A DNA stretch of 64,000 bases from Corynebacterium sputi DSM 45148 (lineage in GTDB: Bacteria > Actinomycetota > Actinomycetes > Mycobacteriales > Mycobacteriaceae): positions 62,001 to 126,000 of the forward strand of contig NZ_ATYV01000009.1 of assembly GCF_000427865.1 (NCBI RefSeq). Direction: 5' to 3'. The first letter of the stretch is position 1; every line of letters begins with the position of its first letter. Both the position numbers and the translations under genes were made by a program. The notes under the pieces were generated by a model. It was given only the letters and a program-made list of their open reading frames with translations, had not been told where the DNA came from and did no database searches. Shown here piece after piece: positions 26,671 through 35,253 of the stretch.

Positions 26671-27845
26671 TCCGAGAGAATACATTGACGGACTCGGCCC
26701 AATCTGGTGTCGAAATCCAGCTACGTGGGGTGACCAAACGATTCAGAGGACAGTCCAAGCCAGCCATTGCTGATCTCGATCTCACCATTCCCGCCGGAGA
26801 GTTGGTCATCTTCGTTGGCCCTTCCGGATGCGGCAAAACCACCACGCTGAAGATGATCAACCGGTTGATCGAACCCAGTGGTGGTTCGATCCTCATTGAC
26901 GGTGACGATGTCACCCACACCGATCCGACGAAGTTACGGCGGCAGATCGGGTATGTCATCCAGGGCGGCGGAATGATCCCCCACATGACGGTCGCGGGCA
27001 ACATTGGTTTGGTTCCCGGATTGCTCAAGTGGGACAAGAGTCGGATCCGGCAGCGAGTCGACGAATTATTGGACATGGTTGGTCTTGCTCCGGAGACCTA
27101 CCGTGACCGTTATCCGCGAGAGCTGTCTGGCGGAGAGCAACAGCGCGTCGGTGTCGCACGCGGTTTGGCCGCAGATCCGCCGGTGGTCCTGATGGATGAA
27201 CCTTTCGGAGCAGTTGATCCGATCACCCGCTCGCGGCTCCAAGACGAGTTGATGAGTATCCAGTCGGAATTGGGCAAGACCATCGTCTGCGTTACCCACG
27301 ACATCGACGAGGCAATAAAACTCGGTGACCGCATCCTGATCCTCGAACCTGGCGGGAAGATCGCCCAATATGACACCCCGCAGAACATCCTTGCGGCCCC
27401 GGCCAATGATTTCGTTAAGGACTTCATCGGTTCGGGCTCGACGCTGAAGCAGCTCAGTCTCTGCCGAGCTGACGACCTCCCGTTCACCCATCTGCAGACC
27501 GCCACGATCGGCGAGCCCACATTCGACGTGGTCAGGCGGCTCGAGGAAGCCGGTGAGACGTCAGCGGTGATTGTGGACGAACACGACCGTCCTTGTGAGT
27601 GGCTAGGGATACGGCAGCTGCAGAATCTCCAGGAGGTGCCAGCGCCTGCGCGTCATGCGTCGAACGTCATCGACCGCAGTGTCACCGTCAACAATGCCGT
27701 TGACTCGATGCTCGCATCCAGCCACGGAGGCGTCATGGTCACTGAAGACGGCGTTTTCATCGGCGTCCTGATGTACGACGCAGTGATTGACTATGTCCGC
27801 GCTCTGAATGAGGAGGCCGTCGCCTGGCAGGAGGACACTCGGTGA
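26667..27845 (+). CDS. opuCA: Osmoprotectant ABC transporter, ATP-binding protein with CBS domains (OpuCA type)
   Basis: This 392-residue ATPase drives the uptake system. It has Walker A GPSGCGKTTT, the signature LSGGEQQRVGVARGLA, Walker B VVLMDEPFGAVDP and the H-loop VTHDIDEA. From about residue 265 two CBS-type repeats follow (SAVIVDEHDRP and GGVMVTEDGVFIGVLMYDAV). In OpuA/OpuC proteins these sense ionic strength or nucleotides and gate transport. The ATG at 26667 overlaps the permease stop. Confidence 0.9.
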   Translation: MIRENTLTDSAQSGVEIQLRGVTKRFRGQSKPAIADLDLTIPAGELVIFVGPSGCGKTTTLKMINRLIEPSGGSILIDGDDVTHTDPTKLRRQIGYVIQGGGMIPHMTVAGNIGLVPGLLKWDKSRIRQRVDELLDMVGLAPETYRDRYPRELSGGEQQRVGVARGLAADPPVVLMDEPFGAVDPITRSRLQDELMSIQSELGKTIVCVTHDIDEAIKLGDRILILEPGGKIAQYDTPQNILAAPANDFVKDFIGSGSTLKQLSLCRADDLPFTHLQTATIGEPTFDVVRRLEEAGETSAVIVDEHDRPCEWLGIRQLQNLQEVPAPARHASNVIDRSVTVNNAVDSMLASSHGGVMVTEDGVFIGVLMYDAVIDYVRALNEEAVAWQEDTR

Positions 27846-28588
27846 TGTTTAGGAAAGCCTCTCGCGAAGATCGAATACTCCTGCTTGGGCTGCCCGTGCT
27901 CGTCGCCGTGATCTTCGGGGGATGGCTGGCGTGGCACGCGGTTGCGGACCTGGACGACATTGAGGCCAGGACTCTGGAATTATCGAATGTGGCCGCGCTG
28001 ACCTGGGAACATCTGCAACTGGTCGTGATGTGTACGGCATTGGTCATATTCACGGCAGTCCCCGTGGGGATTCTGCTGACCCGCGGTGGCGGCACATGGC
28101 TTGCTGGGCCGGTGACGTTTATCGCCAACATGGGCCAGGCTGCCCCGGTCATCGGAGTGATCGTGCTGTTGGCGGTCTGGCTTGGTTTCGGCACCTTCGT
28201 GGCAGTCCTGTCGCTGTGGGTTTATGCGTTTCTGCCGGTCTTGGCCAATACAGTGGCTGGACTTCGGAACGTGGACCGAACCCTGATTGAAGCGGCACGC
28301 GGCCAATCGATGTCTCCGGCGCAGGTGTTGTTCCGAATTGAGCTGCCGATAGCGCTACCGGTGATTATGGTTGGCGCCCGCACGGCGCTTGTCCTCCTCG
28401 TAGGAGCCGGAGCGTTCGCCACCTTTATTGACGCAGGCGGACTGGGAACTTTGATCACTACCGGCGTCAGCCTGTACCGATTCCCGATTCTGGTATCCGG
28501 CGCCGTACTCATCGCGGCCCTCGCATTGGCTGTCGAATGGTGTGGACGTGTCCTTGAAGTCAGCCTGACTCCGAAGGGGATGAAATGA
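27842..28588 (+). CDS. opuCD: Osmoprotectant ABC transporter, second permease (OpuCD type)
   Basis: This 248-residue permease has an N-terminal helix, then the core with the loop NVDRTLIEAARGQSMSPAQVLFRIELPIALPVIMVGART and LVGAGAFATFIDAGGLGTLITTG, typical of OpuBD/OpuCD. AGGAGG (27829-27834) serves either GTG 27842 or ATG 27845. The start overlaps the ATPase stop, and the stop overlaps the next start as ATGA. Confidence 0.85.
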   Translation: MMFRKASREDRILLLGLPVLVAVIFGGWLAWHAVADLDDIEARTLELSNVAALTWEHLQLVVMCTALVIFTAVPVGILLTRGGGTWLAGPVTFIANMGQAAPVIGVIVLLAVWLGFGTFVAVLSLWVYAFLPVLANTVAGLRNVDRTLIEAARGQSMSPAQVLFRIELPIALPVIMVGARTALVLLVGAGAFATFIDAGGLGTLITTGVSLYRFPILVSGAVLIAALALAVEWCGRVLEVSLTPKGMK

Positions 28589-29595
28589 AATCTCGACCGC
28601 GCGAAGTACATCGCAGATCCCCGCAGGGTAGGGCGTCACGGAAACTCGTGGCCGCTGTGATCGCGACGATGTCTTCCCTGTCTTTGGTGGCGTGTGGCTT
28701 GGGCACCGGAGGCGGTTTTTCTCCCACCGGGGAACTGGCAGGTGAGGTCGAAAACATCGAGCTTGATGGACTCTCAATCGCTGTCGGATCGAAGATGGAT
28801 ACCGAGCAGATCCTGCTGGGGAAGATGGCGGTGATTCTCTTCCAATCCGCAGGAGCGGACGTGTCGGATCTGACGAACATCCCCGGGTCCGTGTCCGCTC
28901 GGCAGGCACAGATCACCGGGAACATGGACTTCATGTTCGAGTACACCGGCACTGCCTGGATTACTTATATGGGGGAGACCGTCCCGATTCCAGATACGAC
29001 AGAGCAGTATGAGGCAGTCCGCGATGTCGACCTCGCAGAGAACGACCTGGTGTGGCTACCTCCCTCGTCGATGAATAACACCTACGGGATGGCGATGAAA
29101 CGCGAGAATGCCGAGGAATACGGCATCCAGACGCTGGAGGACGTGAACCTACTTCCGGAGGATCAGCAGACGTTCTGCGTGGACGCGGAATTCAATGCCC
29201 GTAATGACGGCTTCGGTCCGATGCTCGATGCATACGGAATCGCCGCGCCGGAAGGCGACCGGTTGTCGATTATCGATCCAGGAGCGATCTACTCTGCGGT
29301 CGACGGAGGTACCTGCATGATCGGGGAGATTTACACCACCGACGGACGAATTCCGGCACTTGATCTGCAAATTCTCGAGGACAACCTGGAGTACTTCCCG
29401 AAGTACAACATGACCCCGGTGATACATAAGGAGACTCTCGACCAATACCCGCAGATCGCGGATCTGGTCACCCCGATCACCGCTGATCTGACCAATGAAA
29501 AAATGCAGCAGCTCAATGCTCAGGTTGATGTGGACGGTCGGGAACCAGCTGATGTTGCGTACGACTATCTCGTCGAACTGGGAGTGATCCGATGA
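28585..29595 (+). CDS. opuCC: Osmoprotectant ABC transporter, substrate-binding lipoprotein (OpuCC type)
   Basis: This 336-residue protein carries a signal sequence with lipobox SLVAC and so should be a membrane-anchored binding protein. The mature part fits the glycine betaine/choline-binding family (IAVGSKMDTEQILLGKM, FEYTGTAWITYMGE, PEDQQTFCVDAEF). It is the last gene of the transporter operon; two TGA-spaced bases and a short gap lead to the next unit at 29660. Confidence 0.87.
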   Translation: MKSRPREVHRRSPQGRASRKLVAAVIATMSSLSLVACGLGTGGGFSPTGELAGEVENIELDGLSIAVGSKMDTEQILLGKMAVILFQSAGADVSDLTNIPGSVSARQAQITGNMDFMFEYTGTAWITYMGETVPIPDTTEQYEAVRDVDLAENDLVWLPPSSMNNTYGMAMKRENAEEYGIQTLEDVNLLPEDQQTFCVDAEFNARNDGFGPMLDAYGIAAPEGDRLSIIDPGAIYSAVDGGTCMIGEIYTTDGRIPALDLQILEDNLEYFPKYNMTPVIHKETLDQYPQIADLVTPITADLTNEKMQQLNAQVDVDGREPADVAYDYLVELGVIR

Positions 29596-29640
29596 GCAGT
29601 TAGCGTGAATCCGCCCCAACTGACACCGCGGCCGATTTCG

Positions 29641-29659
29641 GTCACTAAAGTGACTCCGC
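29641..29659 (+). promoter_or_regulatory. Palindrome over the presumed -10 of the glycosyltransferase gene
   Basis: GTCACTaaAGTGAC (29641-29654) is a 6-bp inverted repeat around two bases. It contains TAAAGT, a possible -10 box eight bases before the ATG at 29660, so a bound protein would block transcription start. Confidence 0.45.
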
Positions 29660-30823
29660 ATGAGAGTTCTGCTGCTGTGTTGGCGCGATACTGGCCACCC
29701 GGAGGGCGGCGGCAGCGAGACGTACCTGGAACATGTGGCAGAGCATCTGGTGCAATCCGGCCACGAGGTCGTCTACCGCACCGCGGCGTACCCGGGGGAG
29801 AAGAAAACCTCCGAACGCTCCGGCGTGACCTTCTCCAGGGCCGGCGGCAATTACAGTGTCTACGTCCGAGGATGGCTCGCAATGCTGGCGGCCCGGTTCG
29901 GAATCGGTTCCATTGCACGAGGACTGGGCGGAAAGCCGGATGTGGTCGTCGATACGCAGAATGGAGTGCCGTTCTTCGCGCGGATCTTCTCCGGCGCCCC
30001 GACTGTCGTGCTGACCCACCACTGCCACCGTGAACAGTGGCCGGTGGCAGGTCCGGTCACCGGCAAGATCGGCTGGTTCATCGAATCCAGGCTGTCCCCA
30101 TGGCTGCACCGCGGCTGTCGCTACATCACCGTGTCTGAGCCCAGTGCCGAAGATTTGCGGGACCTGGGCGTCGCCGCCGATGCCATTCGGGTCATTCGCA
30201 ATGGGGTCGACCCCGCTCCAGCACCGGCTGAGAGTCCTGTTGCGCCGGATACTGACATCGACCCATGTTCCCTCGAGCACGGACTCCGCCTGGTCACACT
30301 GTCCCGCCTGGTGCCGCACAAGCAGATCGAGCATGCCATCGACGCGGTCGCCGAACTAGTTACCGACTATCCCAACGCCCAACTCGACATCATCGGCTCC
30401 GGATGGTGGACCGATGAGTTAGTGAGGTATGCGGAGGAGAGGAACGTCGGGAAGCATGTTGTTTTCCACGGGCACGTCTCCGAGGAGGAGAAGCACGCGA
30501 TTCTCGCGGGCGCGTGCTTGCATCTGATGCCGTCACGCAAGGAGGGCTGGGGACTGGCGGTAATTGAAGCGGCGCAGCATCGCGTCCCCACTATTGGTTA
30601 CAGCTCCTCAGCCGGGCTTCGCGATTCAGTAGTTGATGGTGAGACCGGCGTGCTAGCACAGGACCGGCGCCACCTGGAGGAGCTAACTCGCATGCTCATC
30701 GATGATGCGACCACTCGCCGCGCACTTGGAGACGCGGCAGAACTGCGAGCACGGGGCTTCTCCTGGGATGCCACCGGCGCCGCAGTTCAGGAGGAACTGG
30801 AGTCGGTCGTCGCGAACCGTTGA
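29660..30823 (+). CDS. GT-B glycosyltransferase, Rv0225-like
   Basis: This 387-residue protein is a family 4 glycosyltransferase. The N domain has the glycine-rich acceptor loop HPEGGGSETYLEHVA. The C domain has LVTLSRLVPHKQIEHAIDA, and the sugar-nucleotide motif MPSRKEGWGLAVIEAAQH (E-x7-E). Position and order match Rv0225, which lies in the mycolate transport neighbourhood; donor and acceptor are unknown. The 3' end overlaps the converging membrane-protein gene by 37 bases. One 11-mer copy lies within it. Confidence 0.85.
   Translation: MRVLLLCWRDTGHPEGGGSETYLEHVAEHLVQSGHEVVYRTAAYPGEKKTSERSGVTFSRAGGNYSVYVRGWLAMLAARFGIGSIARGLGGKPDVVVDTQNGVPFFARIFSGAPTVVLTHHCHREQWPVAGPVTGKIGWFIESRLSPWLHRGCRYITVSEPSAEDLRDLGVAADAIRVIRNGVDPAPAPAESPVAPDTDIDPCSLEHGLRLVTLSRLVPHKQIEHAIDAVAELVTDYPNAQLDIIGSGWWTDELVRYAEERNVGKHVVFHGHVSEEEKHAILAGACLHLMPSRKEGWGLAVIEAAQHRVPTIGYSSSAGLRDSVVDGETGVLAQDRRHLEELTRMLIDDATTRRALGDAAELRARGFSWDATGAAVQEELESVVANR
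30445..30455 (+). repeat. Dispersed 11-mer CGTCGGGAAGC, copy 8
   Basis: Exact copy inside the glycosyltransferase gene, same strand, read as NVGKH, after a G/A-rich leader (about 30424-30444). Confidence 0.8.
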
Positions 30824-32604
30824 CGTCCCACCGCCCGCAGCCCCGAGCCTGCAGCCACAACCGGCCCGGTCAGTAGCGCTGCGGCCCATACGGCGAAGGC
30901 CAGCCAGGCCGCGGTTCGGTCGGCCGGAGATGGGGCGTTAATCGCGCCGGGCACGTGGTACAACGCGAGCATCTCGTCCGAGTACGTCAGATCAAGGTGG
31001 TTCAGGATCTGTGCGGACTCACCCATGGGGCCGGGGGAGTCCTGGACGAGAATCCACTCGACGCCTGCGTCGGCGAGGCGCTCAAGCGCGTCATCGGGTG
31101 CCTCCAGGAGAATCGCCTGGACCTGCGAGGCGGAGCCTTCCCCAGCTACTACGGTGTCTCCGACGATCAGGTCATTCGTTGCGATCACGGGAACCGGGAG
31201 TTTCTTCACCGCCGGGTCGTACACCGGCCTGTCATTAATGATTCGGTAGGACGCGGCTGGCAATGCAGCCACCGCTCCATCGGACATCGCGACGATTCCG
31301 GTGACCCACTGCCATCCGTCGGAGCGGTCTTGTGGCTGCAGCTCGGAGACGTCGGAAGGCAATTCTGGCACCGCTGCCACAGCGATCAGCACCGCGATCG
31401 CACCGGCGAGAATCTGCCGGCGCTCCGGTAGCCGGTCGGCGAGGGCCTCCGCGCCGGTCGCGATGAGGATTGCGTAGCCCGGCAGCGCCAATGCGACGAA
31501 CTTCTGGGTGTCTCGGAATAGTCCAGCGCCGGGCACGGTATCCAAGGACCAACCGACCATCGCGATGCCCCACGACGTCGCCAGCACCGCAGGCACCACC
31601 ACCGCCACCGCGGCCAAAACGACAAGTCGACGCCGGCTGCGCAGCACCTGCAGGCCAAGTGATGAGGTGATCGACGGATCGTCGATTCGGCCCCACGCCT
31701 TGCGGAACCCGAGAGCGAACAAGGCTAGGAGGAGAACCACCGTCAATGCCGCAGCGCCGGCCTCACGGGAGGCTGGCACCACCTGTGCGTTCCAGATGCC
31801 GCCGAGGCCGGCCAACGCGCCGATAGTTCCCACGAGGTTCTCTGCACGGGCAGCGAACATCCCCGCTCCGGCAGGATCGGACAGAGTGGGTGCCGACGCA
31901 GATGCTGGGACTCCGGGAATCCCGGGGATCGACACGATGAGCCAAGGCAGGGATACCAGGACAGCGGTGAGTACCGCGGTGAATCGGTCCCGCCAAGTGC
32001 GGGCGGCGACGACGGCGACCGTTCCGCCGAGCACAGCTCCAGTCGGGGTGAGCGCGGCCAGCGCCATCGACGAGGTGCGCCACCCAGTGCGGCCAAGCAC
32101 CGCAGTCAGAGCGATCGTGGGCAGCAGCACCGCGGCGAGGACCAGCGACCACTGCCCCTGCAGCAGCCGTTCCACCACGAACGGATTCCACAGAGTGATT
32201 GTCACTGCGGCGACCTGACCGGGAAGACCTGCGCCAAGGAGTCGTCGCACCAGTTCGGCGGCCGATACCCCGCCAATCATGAATGCGACGAACAATAACG
32301 CCGTCACCAGCGCAGAGGCGGACACGACAGTGCTCATCAGCGCCAAGGCGGTGTCCTGGGGAACCGCGCGGGCGGCGTTGGCGTCTAGGCCCAGTGCGGC
32401 GTCAGACAGCGGCAATTGCAGCGGAACCACCATGTCCCGCAACATCAGCTCGCCTCGGCTGAACAGGAGCGGCCACAGGGCAGCCAGCGTCATCAGCAGC
32501 GCCCAGACCACCGGTACTGGATGCCCCGCGACACCAACGCGGGAGACACGTCGCCGGCGGGTGTCGCTGCCGGAGCCATATCCGGAGGTGCTATCCACGG
32601 TCAC
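30787..32604 (-). CDS. Large polytopic membrane protein, Rv0226c-like
   Basis: This 605-residue protein has about a dozen membrane segments, an early loop with SRGELMLRDMVVPLQLPL, and an extracytoplasmic C-terminal part before the last helix. This is the layout of GT-C-like sugar transferases, but I see no proven catalytic motif. The position matches Rv0226c. The start is GTG at 32604 without a clear ribosome site. The end overlaps the converging glycosyltransferase gene. Confidence 0.72.
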   Translation of the reverse strand: MTVDSTSGYGSGSDTRRRRVSRVGVAGHPVPVVWALLMTLAALWPLLFSRGELMLRDMVVPLQLPLSDAALGLDANAARAVPQDTALALMSTVVSASALVTALLFVAFMIGGVSAAELVRRLLGAGLPGQVAAVTITLWNPFVVERLLQGQWSLVLAAVLLPTIALTAVLGRTGWRTSSMALAALTPTGAVLGGTVAVVAARTWRDRFTAVLTAVLVSLPWLIVSIPGIPGVPASASAPTLSDPAGAGMFAARAENLVGTIGALAGLGGIWNAQVVPASREAGAAALTVVLLLALFALGFRKAWGRIDDPSITSSLGLQVLRSRRRLVVLAAVAVVVPAVLATSWGIAMVGWSLDTVPGAGLFRDTQKFVALALPGYAILIATGAEALADRLPERRQILAGAIAVLIAVAAVPELPSDVSELQPQDRSDGWQWVTGIVAMSDGAVAALPAASYRIINDRPVYDPAVKKLPVPVIATNDLIVGDTVVAGEGSASQVQAILLEAPDDALERLADAGVEWILVQDSPGPMGESAQILNHLDLTYSDEMLALYHVPGAINAPSPADRTAAWLAFAVWAAALLTGPVVAAGSGLRAVGRQRFATTDSSSS

Positions 32605-32622
32605 GCCAATGGAGCTTAGCTG

Positions 32623-32669
32623 CGTACCGCCGGGCAGGGAGAAAAATTCTCTCCCCGCCCGGCGGTACG
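32623..32669 (-). terminator. Strong hairpin between the DUF3068 gene and the membrane-protein gene
   Basis: A 13-bp perfect stem (32623-32635 with 32657-32669, CGTACCGCCGGGC) encloses a second stem (GGGAGA with TCTCCC). No U-run follows on the minus strand, so it may be an attenuator or mRNA-stability element rather than a full terminator. Confidence 0.6.
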
Positions 32670-32694
32670 GAAGTGATCGGTCAGTGACCGTTGG

Positions 32695-33849
32695 TTAGGA
32701 GCTCTTGCGCACTCCGATGAAACCAAGGATCAGGAAGACCAGGCCCAGGATGCCCAGGCCGATCGGCGCCCAGATGCCGGCGATGTTCAACAGGCCCTTG
32801 GAGTCCTTGGCGTTGGTCATCTGCGTGTTCTGAGTGTCCTCATCCCACTGCGCGGCGTAGTGCAGGGCGGTGCGGTTGCGGTCCTGTTCTTCCGCCTCGC
32901 GGATATCGCCGCGGGCGATTTCGTAGGCCTCTTCGTCGTTCTGTGCGTAGAACTGGAAGATGTCCTCGGTGCCGTTGACGATCATGCCGGTGGTCGGCTC
33001 AACGCGGACGGTACGGACGTTGGCGTAGTAGCGATCCATCTCGATCTCTTCGTCACCCTCGAGGCCCCACTGCGAAGCGGGGAAGCCCAGGCGCAGGGAA
33101 CCCAGGTGTGCTTCGTCAGCCTCGGTCAGCTCACGGCCACCAGCGGTCTGGTGCGCGATGAACTGGTCGTAAAGATTGACTGGCTCGACGTCCATCTCGT
33201 AGACGTAGACGGTCTCGCCGTCCACGGTCTCCTCGCGGATGTAGTCGATCGGCTGTTCCTTCATGGCGACGACGTCGTAGTACGGGTAAGACTTCTTCTC
33301 CGCGCCCATCGGGAAGGTGTACTGAATGCCCGGACGGGTGAACGGGTTCAGGACGTTCGAGTCACTCTCGTTGTAGTCGTAGAACTGGATCGTGGACGTC
33401 GGCTCATCGATCGGGAACTGCGTGAAACGATCGAGCGTGATGCGGTCGACAGTCGCGTTGATCAGGTTCGCAGGCTCTTCCTTGTCATTACGCAGGATGG
33501 AGGTTCCGACCTCAAAGGTGACTACTTCGGCATCTGCTGGGTCCTGCATGCGGACGTGGCGGACAGAGCGCAGCTCTGCCTCGGTGTTGATGAAGCAGTG
33601 AACCGGAAGCGAAGCATCCCCTTCGGCATTGCACCGCTCGTCGTCAGCGGCATTTGGGACCGGCTCATTCTGGGCAACCTGGTTGGAGTCCAGGATCGCG
33701 CCTGACCGAAGCTCGGTGGACGTGGTGTTGACAGTGTCGAGCGGGAGCGAACGCAGCTTCGGAACCAACATGGTTGGCAGGAGAACGGCGATGACGATGA
33801 GAGCTGCGCCCACCGCAATGGCAATGTAGGACAGTGTTCTTCTGGCCAT
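32695..33849 (-). CDS. DUF3068 (PorA-family-like) protein, Rv0227c-like
   Basis: This protein of about 384 residues has a membrane helix at each end (SYIAIAVGAALIVIAVLLPTML and IAGIWAPIGLGILGLVFLILG) and a large extracytoplasmic domain between them. This is the DUF3068 layout. The family is confined to mycolate-forming actinobacteria; M. tuberculosis Rv0227c holds the same position. I chose ATG 33849, after GGAAGGAT, over an upstream start at 33930. A run of nine C on the coding strand (33869-33877) touches the ribosome site. Confidence 0.82.
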   Translation of the reverse strand: MARRTLSYIAIAVGAALIVIAVLLPTMLVPKLRSLPLDTVNTTSTELRSGAILDSNQVAQNEPVPNAADDERCNAEGDASLPVHCFINTEAELRSVRHVRMQDPADAEVVTFEVGTSILRNDKEEPANLINATVDRITLDRFTQFPIDEPTSTIQFYDYNESDSNVLNPFTRPGIQYTFPMGAEKKSYPYYDVVAMKEQPIDYIREETVDGETVYVYEMDVEPVNLYDQFIAHQTAGGRELTEADEAHLGSLRLGFPASQWGLEGDEEIEMDRYYANVRTVRVEPTTGMIVNGTEDIFQFYAQNDEEAYEIARGDIREAEEQDRNRTALHYAAQWDEDTQNTQMTNAKDSKGLLNIAGIWAPIGLGILGLVFLILGFIGVRKSS

Positions 33850-33868
33850 TTGTTGTGTTGATCCTTCC

Positions 33869-33877
33869 GGGGGGGGG
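33869..33877. repeat. G9/C9 homopolymer tract beside the DUF3068 ribosome site
   Basis: Nine G on the plus strand, directly upstream of the GGAAGGAT ribosome site of the minus-strand DUF3068 gene. Confidence 0.7.
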
Positions 33878-34035
33878 ATGGCCCAGGCTGAGCCAGGATA
33901 GGTTTCGGTGAGAAATCTATCAGCGTCCAACGGGGCAGTTCTTAGTTTTCCATTAATCTACAAAGTTTTCTTAGACTACTTAGCGTCGGACCCAGGAAGA
34001 GCCTGGAACCCGTCCGGGCGCGCAGGAGGTAACTC

Positions 34036-35253
34036 ATGGCGGAACCGGCCTTCAAGCCAGGCTTTTTGCCCTCGTTGGAGGGGCTGCGAGCGGTTGCGGC
34101 GATCGGCATTATCGGAACGCACGTCGCTTTTCAGACAGCGCACGACACCGGCGCGTTGTGGGAACGGGTCCTCGGCCGGTTCGACTTCTTCGTCGCAGTG
34201 TTTTTCGCCCTCTCAGGGTTTTTGCTCTGGCGCTCCCATCGCGCTGGCGGCTTTGGAGGGCAGCCCCCTCAGATACTTCCCGACGGCTCCCGCGCCCGCG
34301 GCACCTGGGCCACTTACTACCGCAAACGTGCTGCCCGAATCCTGCCTGCCTACTGGGTATTGGTTGTGGTGGTGCTGTTGGTGTTCCCGGTGGCAGCCGG
34401 TGCCGGATGGACGGCGTGGCTCACCAACCTGACCCTGACTCAGGTCTACTTCTCGAACTCTTTGCACGGTGGCTTAACTCACCTGTGGTCCTTGTCGGTT
34501 GAGGTTGCCTTCTATGTGGCCCTGCCGCTGTTCGTGATCCTGCTACGGCGCACCGATCCGCTGCGGCACCAGGGCCGGCGAATCCTGGTGATCTCTGCTC
34601 TGGCGGTGGCCAGTTTTGCATGGGTGTGGCTTCCGCTGCCGTACCCGGATGGAGTGAACTCGCACATCCAGCCAGCGGCATTTTTCTCCTGGTTCGCGGT
34701 GGGGCTAATCCTCGCGGAGCTCGAGTCCCTGGCGGGCAATCCCAATCCTGCGGCGAGACGTCGACTCGAGATGATTCAGCAATGGGCCAGGTTCCGCTGG
34801 TTGTGGCTGCTGGTTGCCGTTGGCGCACTGGTCGTCGCGGCTCTGCTCGGGCCTCCGGGCCTGGTGGAGATGAGCAACTGGGAGTTCCTTCGTCGGCAGT
34901 GGTGCGGGCTCGTTTTCGGTGCCGCCTTGATCGGACCGTGGGCGCTGGCCCCGGAGTCGCAGATCCTCACCACACCGGTGATGCAGGCCCTGGGCCGCTG
35001 GTCCTACGGCATTTTCCTGTGGCACATGGCGCTGCTGTCGGTGGCGTTCCCGCTGCTGGGTATCCCCATTTTCGATGGTCACATCATTGCGGTGACCCTC
35101 GTGACGCTGGCTTTGACGATTCCGATCGCTGCTGCCTCTTACGCCTTCGTGGAGGAGCCAGCCCGGCGGTGGCTCGGCCGCCATTGGGCGGCACCGACCA
35201 AGACCAGGGACGTCACGCAGAGAAGCTGGAGTGACCAGCCAGCATCGAAGTAA
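34036..35253 (+). CDS. tmaT: Membrane acyltransferase (acyltransferase 3 family), TmaT-like
   Basis: This 405-residue protein has about ten helices and the acyltransferase-3 pattern LPSLEGLRAVAAIGIIGTHV (with the conserved R and H), FFALSGFLLWRSH and HLWSLSVEVAFYVALPL. In C. glutamicum TmaT acetylates trehalose monocorynomycolate before export by CmpL; the position next to DUF3068 matches Rv0228. AGGAGGT precedes the ATG. The 3' end overlaps the converging aftD gene by 115 bases. Confidence 0.83.
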   Translation: MAEPAFKPGFLPSLEGLRAVAAIGIIGTHVAFQTAHDTGALWERVLGRFDFFVAVFFALSGFLLWRSHRAGGFGGQPPQILPDGSRARGTWATYYRKRAARILPAYWVLVVVVLLVFPVAAGAGWTAWLTNLTLTQVYFSNSLHGGLTHLWSLSVEVAFYVALPLFVILLRRTDPLRHQGRRILVISALAVASFAWVWLPLPYPDGVNSHIQPAAFFSWFAVGLILAELESLAGNPNPAARRRLEMIQQWARFRWLWLLVAVGALVVAALLGPPGLVEMSNWEFLRRQWCGLVFGAALIGPWALAPESQILTTPVMQALGRWSYGIFLWHMALLSVAFPLLGIPIFDGHIIAVTLVTLALTIPIAAASYAFVEEPARRWLGRHWAAPTKTRDVTQRSWSDQPASK

